DNA of 64,000 nucleotides from Streptomyces spectabilis (GTDB taxonomy: Bacteria; Actinomycetota; Actinomycetes; Streptomycetales; Streptomycetaceae). The notes beneath the pieces were generated by a model that worked only from the letters and a program-made list of their open reading frames with translations, was not told the origin of the DNA and ran no database searches. Both the position numbers and the translations under genes were made by a program. Shown in pieces: positions 58,602 through 64,000 of this stretch. The stretch covers positions 3,048,501 to 3,112,500 of the forward strand of contig NZ_CP023690.1 in assembly GCF_008704795.1 (NCBI RefSeq). Direction: 5' to 3'. Within the stretch, counting starts at the first letter, position 1. Every line of letters begins with the position of its first letter.

Positions 58602-59543
58602 TCAATCCCGCTTCAGTCCGAGCACCTCCGGCGCCGCGAAGGTCTCCCCCGGGGGCCGCCCCGCGAAGTACGGCGTCAGCGCCCCGTCCAGCTCCGCCGC
58701 GCTGAACGCCCCGGCGGCGGCGCGGAACGTGGCGGCGATCCTGGGGCGCTCCATCACGGCCACGACGCCGCCGTGCACGACGAGGAGTTGGCCGTTGACC
58801 CGCCCGGCCGCGGGTGAGGCGAGATAGCCGACCAGCGGGGCCACGTGCTCGGGCGCCAGCGGGTCGAGCTCGCCGTCGGCCGGCTCGGCGAAGCCCGCGA
58901 ACACGTCGGAGGTCATCCGCGTACGCGCCCGCGGGCAGATGACGTTGGCGGTCACGCCGTACTTGGCGAGGGCGAGCGCCGTGGACGTGGTCAGGCCGAC
59001 GATCCCGCCCTTGGCCGCGGCGTAGTTGGGCTGCCCGGCGGAGCCCGCGAGGAACGCCTCCGACGAGGTGTTCACGATCCGGCCGTAGACCGGGCCGCCC
59101 GCGGCCTTGGAGCGCTCGCGCCAGTGCGCGGAGGCGAACCGGACCGTGTTGAAGTGCCCCTTGAGGTGCACGCGGACGACTGAGTCCCACTCGTCCTCGG
59201 ACATCGAGAAGATCATCCGGTCCCGCAGGATGCCCGCGTTGTTGACCAGGACGTCGAGCTTGCCGTAGGTGTTGACGGCGAGGTCCACCAGGGCGCGGGC
59301 CTGCGCGTGGTCCGCCACGTCCCCGGAGTGGGCGACGGCCTTGCCGCCCGCCTCGCGGATCTCGGCGGCGACCTCCTCCGCGGGCCCGGCGGACGCCGCG
59401 CCGGTGCCGTCGCGGCCCGGCTGCCCGTAGTCGTTGACGACGACGCTCGCCCCGAGCCGGGCGAGTTCGACGGCCTCGGCCCGGCCGAGCCCGCGGCCCG
59501 CCCCGGTGACGACGGCCGACAGGCCCTCGAGCGGCTGCACCAC
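58602..59543 (-). CDS. SDR dehydrogenase of the MFE-2/17beta-HSD4 type
   Basis: 313 residues. Classical SDR: VVTGAGRGLGRAEAVELARLGASVVVNDYG, NNAGILRDRM, NTSSEA with Ser and YAAAKGG with Tyr-Lys. The segment VICPRARTRMT is typical of (3R)-hydroxyacyl-CoA dehydrogenases of peroxisomal multifunctional enzyme type 2 and of mycobacterial steroid-pathway SDRs. It should oxidise 3-hydroxyacyl-CoA after the MaoC hydratase of the same operon. GGGAGG precedes the GTG start. Confidence 0.88.
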   Translation of the reverse strand: MVQPLEGLSAVVTGAGRGLGRAEAVELARLGASVVVNDYGQPGRDGTGAASAGPAEEVAAEIREAGGKAVAHSGDVADHAQARALVDLAVNTYGKLDVLVNNAGILRDRMIFSMSEDEWDSVVRVHLKGHFNTVRFASAHWRERSKAAGGPVYGRIVNTSSEAFLAGSAGQPNYAAAKGGIVGLTTSTALALAKYGVTANVICPRARTRMTSDVFAGFAEPADGELDPLAPEHVAPLVGYLASPAAGRVNGQLLVVHGGVVAVMERPRIAATFRAAAGAFSAAELDGALTPYFAGRPPGETFAAPEVLGLKRD

Positions 59544-59553
59544 GGAACCTCCC

Positions 59554-60630
59554 TCAGATCTCTATGCAGGTCCGCAGGGCGGCGCCCGTGCGCATCTGCT
59601 CCAGGGCCTCGTTGATCTCCGCGAGCTGCACCCGGTGCGTGATCATGCCTTCCAGGTCGACGCGCCCGGCGCGCCACAGGGCGATGGCCCGCTCGTACGA
59701 CCGCAGCACGTCCCCGCCGCCGTACAGGGACGGCAGGATGCGCTTCTCGTCGAAGAACAGCTCGAACATGTTGAACTGGACCTGGTCGTCCATGGCGCCC
59801 GCGCCGACCACGCACAGGGTGCCGCCGCGCCGGGTCGCCTCGTACGCGGCGCGGGCCGTCGCGGACTTGCCGACGACCTCGAAGACGTAGTCGAAGCCCT
59901 CGCCCGCCGTCGCCCGCTGCTTGGCGTCGCCGAGGGCGTCGGGCGCCACCGCCTCGCTCGCGCCGAACCGCAGCGCAAGGTCGCGCCGGGCCGCCACGGG
60001 GTCGACGGCGACGATGTGGGCCGCGCCCTTGAGGCGCGCGCCCTGGATCACCGAGACGCCGACGCCGCCGCAGCCGATGACGGCGACGGACGAACCGGCG
60101 GCCACGTCGGCGGTGTTGAGGGCCGCGCCGAGCCCGGTGGTGACGCCGCAGCCGATGAGCGCCGCGATGTCGAAGGGCACGTCGTCCGGGATCGGCACCG
60201 CGCAGGCCGCGTCGACCACGACCTCCTCGGCGAACGTGCCGGTGCCCGCGAAGCCGAAGACGTCGCCCTGGGGGCGCTTGAAGTTGGGCGTGCCCGCGTT
60301 CATGAACCCGGCGAGGCACAGCTCGGTCTGCCCGCGCCTGCAGGCCGGGCAGCGGCCGCAGGCGGGGAGCCAGCACACCAGGACGCGGTCGCCCCGCTTG
60401 ACGTTCGTGACGCCGTCGCCGACGTCGAGGACCTCGCCCGCGCCCTCGTGTCCCGGGACGAACGGGGCGGGCTGCGGCAGCACCCCGTTCATCGCGGACA
60501 CGTCGGAGTGGCACAGGCCCGTGGCCCGGACGCGGACGCGCGCCTTCCCGGGGCCGAAGCCCACCGCCTCGACGTCGTCGAGCACGTCGAGCTTGTCCTG
60601 GCCTGTCTCGTGCAGTACGGCTGCGCGCAT
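59554..60630 (-). CDS. Zinc-dependent alcohol dehydrogenase (MDR family)
   Basis: 358 residues. Catalytic zinc site: GLCHSD, GHEGAGEV; structural zinc cysteines CGRCPACRRGQTELC; Rossmann motif VAVIGCGGVGVSVIQGA followed by VAVDP, favouring NAD. Middle gene of the MaoC-ADH-SDR operon. Related actinobacterial enzymes oxidise sterol side-chain or long-chain alcohols. Substrate not proven. Confidence 0.9.
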   Translation of the reverse strand: MRAAVLHETGQDKLDVLDDVEAVGFGPGKARVRVRATGLCHSDVSAMNGVLPQPAPFVPGHEGAGEVLDVGDGVTNVKRGDRVLVCWLPACGRCPACRRGQTELCLAGFMNAGTPNFKRPQGDVFGFAGTGTFAEEVVVDAACAVPIPDDVPFDIAALIGCGVTTGLGAALNTADVAAGSSVAVIGCGGVGVSVIQGARLKGAAHIVAVDPVAARRDLALRFGASEAVAPDALGDAKQRATAGEGFDYVFEVVGKSATARAAYEATRRGGTLCVVGAGAMDDQVQFNMFELFFDEKRILPSLYGGGDVLRSYERAIALWRAGRVDLEGMITHRVQLAEINEALEQMRTGAALRTCIEI

Positions 60631-60675
60631 GACGGTGGGGCTCCTCTCACCTCTGGGGTACGTGGACCGGTGGTC

Positions 60676-61548
60676 TCAGGCGTGCTCCACGACGGTGTCG
60701 GCGAGCACCGGCGCCCCGTCCCGCTCCAGGGCCGTGACGACCGCCTGGACCCGCCCCGCCGACTCCCACATGCCGATGCGCAGGGTCTCGCCGGGGAAGA
60801 CGACCCCGGCGAAGCGGGTGCGGTAGCCGCGCACCCGCGACACGTCGCCGCCGAGCACGGTGTCCACGACGGCCTTGAGCGTCATCCCGTACGAGCACAG
60901 GCCGTGCAGGATCGGCCGGTCGAAGCCCGCGAGCTTGGCGAACTCGGGGTCGGCGTGCAGCGGGTTCCAGTCGCCGGACAGGCGGTAGAGCAGCGCCTGG
61001 TCCTGCCGGACGGGACGGTCGGCGGTCCGGTCGAAGGGCCGCTCCGGCACGTCGAGCCGCGCCGACGGGCCGCGCTCGCCGCCGAAGCCGCCCTCGCCGC
61101 GGACGAAGAGCTGTGCCTCGCTCGCCCACAGCGGCCCGTCGCCGTCGGCCGCCTCGGCGCGCAGGACGATCACGGCGGCCTTGCCCTTGTCGTGGACGGC
61201 CGCGACGCGGGACGTCAGGGTGGCCGTGCCGCTCACCGGGATGGGGCGGTGCAGCTCGATGGCCTGGCCGCCGTGCAGGACGGCGGCGAGGTTCACGTCG
61301 ATGCCGGGGGCGGAGAGCCCGCCCATGGCGCCCATGCCCGCGCCCGCGACGGTGGCGAAGCTGGGCAGCACGTGCAGCCGGGACTCCAGCGTGTAGCGCA
61401 GCTCGTCCGGGTCGGTGGCGGGGCGGTCCTTGTCGGGGTTGGCGGCGGCGCCGACACCCAGGTGGTAGAGCTGCACGTCCTTGTGGTCCCAGCTGATCGC
61501 GGCGCTGCGGGCCTCGGCGGCCAGGGCCTTGGCGGCATCGATGGGCAT
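60676..61548 (-). CDS. MaoC family enoyl-CoA hydratase (two hot-dog domains)
   Basis: 290 residues. The N-terminal hot-dog half starts with a segment (ISWDHKDVQLYHLGVGA) as in MFE-2 hydratase 2. The C-terminal half holds the active motif YRLSGDWNPLHADPEFAKLAGFDRPILHGL with the Asp/His pair in separate parts. It adds water to (2E)-enoyl-CoA giving the (3R)-hydroxy form, the substrate of the SDR downstream. AAGGAG lies upstream. The promoter region carries a KstR-like site at 61642-61655. Confidence 0.9.
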   Translation of the reverse strand: MPIDAAKALAAEARSAAISWDHKDVQLYHLGVGAAANPDKDRPATDPDELRYTLESRLHVLPSFATVAGAGMGAMGGLSAPGIDVNLAAVLHGGQAIELHRPIPVSGTATLTSRVAAVHDKGKAAVIVLRAEAADGDGPLWASEAQLFVRGEGGFGGERGPSARLDVPERPFDRTADRPVRQDQALLYRLSGDWNPLHADPEFAKLAGFDRPILHGLCSYGMTLKAVVDTVLGGDVSRVRGYRTRFAGVVFPGETLRIGMWESAGRVQAVVTALERDGAPVLADTVVEHA

Positions 61549-61641
61549 GGGGGGCGGCTCCTTGGTGGTCGTGAGACCTCGGTGCGACCGTCCGCACCGT
61601 CGGCCGCACCGAGGTCGCGACGGGGCCGGTGGAGCCCGTTC

Positions 61642-61655
61642 TAGAACGCGTTCCA
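61642..61655. promoter_or_regulatory. KstR-like operator
   Basis: TAGAACGCGTTCCA satisfies the actinobacterial KstR consensus TnnAACnnGTTnnA at every fixed position. KstR is a TetR-family repressor of steroid catabolism in mycobacteria and rhodococci. The site lies 94 bp upstream of the MaoC start. Confidence 0.65.
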
Positions 61656-61715
61656 TTCCGGCGCTCCCATGTATAGCCCAGCGCCCGGGAGTTGGGAAGG
61701 GACCCGGCAGCGCGT

Positions 61716-61732
61716 TCTGACGTAGCGTCAGA
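61716..61732. promoter_or_regulatory. Second inverted repeat in the MaoC/kinase gap
   Basis: TCTGACG-TAG-CGTCAGA, perfect 7-bp arms with a 3-bp spacer, a form often used by TetR regulators. Its regulator is unknown. Confidence 0.55.
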
Positions 61733-61876
61733 TCCGTTCGGCCGGTCCCGCGCCGCCGTCGGCACCCGTGACATTTGTCCTGGCCAGGACCGTACGAAGG
61801 GGCCTTCGCAGCCCCCCGCCGCCTTCCGTACTGTCGAGAGCCACGCACAGCACGGAACGGAACGGGGGAGCACGGC

Positions 61877-63061
61877 ATGTCCTGGATGCGCGGCGTCAGC
61901 TGCCGACTGCACGAGGTGCGCGCGGCGCGCGGCGACCGCGACGAGCCCCCCGGCCCGCCGAACGGCTTCGCGCTGCTCCCCTGGCTCCTCATGGGCATGG
62001 GCGCGTTCTCCCATCTGCTCCAGGGCAGGACCCCGAACCCGTGGATCGCGGGGGTCGGCCTGCTGGTCTTCAACTCGCTGTACATCTCGGTCACCTTCCG
62101 GGCCTTCGACAAGGCCAAGCGGGAGTCGCGCGGCACGAGGGGCGCGCTCCTGGCGATGGGCCTGCTGACCGCCGGGCTCGCCGCGGGGTACGGCGGGAAC
62201 TGGCTGATGTTCTTCCCGCTGTTCGGCCTCGCCGTCGGCGCGGTGGTCCGGGGGCGCCGCCTCGGCCCGGTCGGCCTGGCCCTGAGCGCCCTCGCGGGCG
62301 CGGTCGCCGGGCTCAGGGAGGGCTGGGACGGCGTCAACATCGCGTACGGCACGTTCCTGTCGACGATGGTGACGGCGGCGATCCTGTCCCTCTCCGAGGC
62401 GGTACGCGATCTGCGCGCGGCCCGCGAGGAGCTGGCGCGGCGGGCGGTGGCGGAGGAGCGCCTGCGCTTCTCCCGCGACCTGCACGACCTGCTCGGCCAC
62501 ACCCTGTCGGTGATCGTGGTGAAGTCGGAGGCCGCGCGCCGTCTCGCCCCGCGCGACGTGGACGCGGCGCTCGGCCAGGTCGCGGACATCGAGTCCGTCG
62601 GCAGGCAGGCGCTCACGGAGATCCGCGAGGCCGTCACCGGCTATCGCGAGGCCTCGCTCAGCACGGAGCTGGACCGGGTGCGCGACCTGCTGGACGCCGC
62701 CGGGGTCGAGACGGTCGTACGGCAGTCGGGGCCGCCCCTCGACCCGCGCTCGGCGGCGCTGCTCGGCTGGGTGGTGCGCGAGGCGGCCACCAACGTCGTG
62801 CGGCACGCCCGGGCGACCCGGTGCGAGATCGAGGTGGCGGGCGCCGGGGGCCGGACCCGCCTGGTGATCACCGACGACGGCCGCGGCACGGGCGCGACCC
62901 CGCCCGGCAGCGGACTCAAGGGCCTGGCCGAACGCCTCGCCGCGGCGGGCGGCTCCCTGGAGTCGGGCCCGGCGCCGCGCTCCGGCTTCCGGGTCACGGC
63001 GGTGCTGCCGACCGCCGAGGGGGAGCACGCGGAGGCGGGGGCCGAAGCCGCGCGGGCGTGA
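61877..63061 (+). CDS. Sensor histidine kinase (DesK/NarX-like)
   Basis: 394 residues. Several membrane helices in the first 190 residues (FALLPWLLMGMGAFSHLL; WIAGVGLLVFNSLYISV; LMFFPLFGLAVGAVV), then H box ERLRFSRDLHDLLGHTL, N box VREAATNVVRHA and DDGRG, GLKGLAERL. Its membrane-embedded sensor and lack of an outer domain resemble DesK-type kinases. The response regulator gene at 63864 is the likely partner, but the LPMO gene lies between. Confidence 0.92.
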   Translation: MSWMRGVSCRLHEVRAARGDRDEPPGPPNGFALLPWLLMGMGAFSHLLQGRTPNPWIAGVGLLVFNSLYISVTFRAFDKAKRESRGTRGALLAMGLLTAGLAAGYGGNWLMFFPLFGLAVGAVVRGRRLGPVGLALSALAGAVAGLREGWDGVNIAYGTFLSTMVTAAILSLSEAVRDLRAAREELARRAVAEERLRFSRDLHDLLGHTLSVIVVKSEAARRLAPRDVDAALGQVADIESVGRQALTEIREAVTGYREASLSTELDRVRDLLDAAGVETVVRQSGPPLDPRSAALLGWVVREAATNVVRHARATRCEIEVAGAGGRTRLVITDDGRGTGATPPGSGLKGLAERLAAAGGSLESGPAPRSGFRVTAVLPTAEGEHAEAGAEAARA

Positions 63062-63221
63062 CCGGCGGCCGGGGGCGCGCGCCGCGGGTCGGAAAGCGCC
63101 GTGTGGCAGAACGTGCCGCAACTCTTGACGGAGTCCAGTCAACCCGTAAGGTCTAGGCCAATGGACCGGCCCTGGCGCCGGGCCGGTTCGCCCCTCATCC
63201 CCCACCTCCGAGGGAGCAACG

Positions 63222-63737
63222 ATGAACAGCAAACGGAAGCTGGCCATGGGCCTCGGCGCGGCGTGTGCCCCCCTCCTCGTCTTCGCCTCCGTCACCCCGG
63301 CCAGCACCCACGGCTACATCAGCTCGCCGCCGAGCCGTCAGGCCCAGTGCGCGGCCAACACCGTCCCGTGCGGCGAGATCAAGTGGGAGCCGCAGAGCGT
63401 CGAGGGCCCCAAGGGCCTGCGCAGCTGCAGCGGCGGCAACGCCCGGTTCGCCGAGCTCGACAACGACAGCAAGGGCTGGAAGGTCTCCGACGTCAACTCC
63501 TCGCAGCAGTTCACCTGGCGCCTCACGGCGCCTCACCGCACCAGCACCTGGCAGTACTTCGTCGACGGCCGCAAGGTCACGGAGATCAACGACGGCGGCC
63601 GCCAGCCGCCCACGACCGTGACGCACACCGTCGACTTCGGCGGCATCACGGGCCGGCACAAGATGCTCGCGGTCTGGAACATCTACGACACCGCCAACGC
63701 GTTCTACGCCTGCGTCGACATCAACATCAGGGGCTGA
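63222..63737 (+). CDS. AA10 lytic polysaccharide monooxygenase
   Basis: 171 residues. The signal peptide ends PAST, making His of HGYISSPPSRQ the mature N-terminus and first copper ligand. The second His is in RLTAPHRTSTWQYF and the axial Phe in NAFYACVDI. The enzyme oxidatively cleaves chitin or cellulose outside the cell; the compact, CBM-less form is usual for chitin-active types, but substrate is not certain. GAGGGAG precedes ATG 63222. Terminators follow. Confidence 0.93.
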   Translation: MNSKRKLAMGLGAACAPLLVFASVTPASTHGYISSPPSRQAQCAANTVPCGEIKWEPQSVEGPKGLRSCSGGNARFAELDNDSKGWKVSDVNSSQQFTWRLTAPHRTSTWQYFVDGRKVTEINDGGRQPPTTVTHTVDFGGITGRHKMLAVWNIYDTANAFYACVDINIRG

Positions 63738-63740
63738 CGC

Positions 63741-63765
63741 TCCGGGGCTCGCCCGAAGCCCCGGA
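63741..63765 (+). terminator. Hairpin after the LPMO gene
   Basis: TCCGGGGCT-7 nt-AGCCCCGGA starts 3 bp after the stop. A second stem (GGCCGGACCC at 63778-63787 with GGGTCCGGCC at 63801-63810) follows, so read-through into the response regulator gene is probably low. Confidence 0.75.
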
Positions 63766-63863
63766 CGGGGGCTGGTCGGCCGGACCCGAAAGGCCCCCGG
63801 GGGTCCGGCCGGCCGGGCACCGCCCACACCGCCCGGCCTGGCGTTCTGGCTTAGCCTGACGCC

Positions 63864-64000
63864 ATGGACGAGATGCCCGAGAGCCGTCGGCCCGCGAAGT
63901 GTGTGAGGGTCCTCCTCGCCGAGGACCAGGGCATGATGCGCGGCGCGCTCGCGCTGCTGCTCGGCATGGAGCCGGACATCGAGGTCGTCGCGCAGGTCGG
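63864..64000 (+). CDS. Response regulator receiver (partial, start only)
   Basis: The first 45 residues are visible, ending at the window edge. VRVLLAEDQGMMRGALALLLGMEPDIEVVAQVG is a receiver start with the acidic pair, split here for reading; the family is probably NarL/DesR. It is on the same strand as the kinase at 61877 and likely its partner. Confidence 0.88.
   Translation, partial: MDEMPESRRPAKCVRVLLAEDQGMMRGALALLLGMEPDIEVVAQV

Larger units (their letters stand above)
61549..61876. other. 328-bp divergent intergenic region with two operator-like sites
   Basis: It separates the MaoC operon (minus) from the sensor kinase gene (plus). It contains the sites at 61642-61655 and 61716-61732 and no supported ORF. 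The part nearest the kinase holds GGGGGAG, its ribosome binding site. Confidence 0.6.

Noticed and set aside
1..64000. tRNA genes, CRISPR arrays, transposons or prophage genes
   Set aside because: I looked on both strands and found no cloverleaf sequences, regular spacer arrays, transposase or phage structural motifs.

Overview
The window is high-GC actinobacterial chromosome, almost certainly Streptomyces. The signs are strong G/C at third codon positions, GTG/TTG starts, DmdR/IdeR-type iron boxes, an actinobacterial type A RNase P RNA, an RNase H/acid phosphatase fusion, Tat and LAETG export signals, and a TTA (bldA-type) codon in an accessory regulator. About 64 protein genes and one RNA gene are supported. 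I saw no tRNA, rRNA, CRISPR array, transposase, integrase or prophage.

Layout. 1-8.3 kb: end of a methionine aminopeptidase gene, then an iron/heme locus. It holds a heme oxygenase with an iron box, a PhzF protein, two secreted HtaA-domain heme-binding proteins, and hmuTUV transcribed divergently from a shared iron box. 8.4-14.1 kb: an FTR1-like permease with a degenerate first motif, a lipoprotein, a Prim-Pol-like protein, a phosphodiesterase, a TetR regulator with three copies of one operator, and ddaH behind a hairpin that buries its ribosome binding site. 14.1-29.5 kb: mostly scattered single genes (secreted glycosidase, Rsm22-type methyltransferase, serine hydrolase plus MFS pump, PhoD, SDR, lamin-tail protein, PhzF, DoxX, methyltransferase, kinase-fold protein, glycosyltransferase). 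29.5-38.6 kb: a 2,119-residue secreted RHS protein below a G-rich tandem tract, then a NarL-type two-component pair.

38.7-45.1 kb is the most interesting part: a lower-GC accessory island ending at the 3' end of rnpB. On the minus strand it encodes small proteins, a Nudix hydrolase, a radical SAM/SPASM protein, a 45-residue putative precursor peptide and two APH-fold phosphotransferases. On the plus strand it has an HTH/TPR regulator with a TTA codon and a GNAT acetyltransferase. This looks like a RiPP pathway I cannot match to a named class. A perfect 23-bp tandem duplication has destroyed the maturase stop codon, which would otherwise overlap the precursor start.

45.1-58.5 kb: rnpB, an EamA transporter whose coding end runs into rnpB, AraC, shortened TetR and MerR regulators, an RNB ribonuclease, yaaA, eda, the RNase H/phosphatase - zinc ribbon (CTG start) - NIF3 operon, and a siderophore-binding lipoprotein. 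A roughly 70-bp repeat supplies the stop codons of two unrelated genes here. 58.6-64 kb: a MaoC-ADH-SDR operon for acyl-CoA or steroid side-chain oxidation, preceded by a site matching the KstR consensus, then a sensor kinase, an AA10 LPMO and the start of a response regulator gene.
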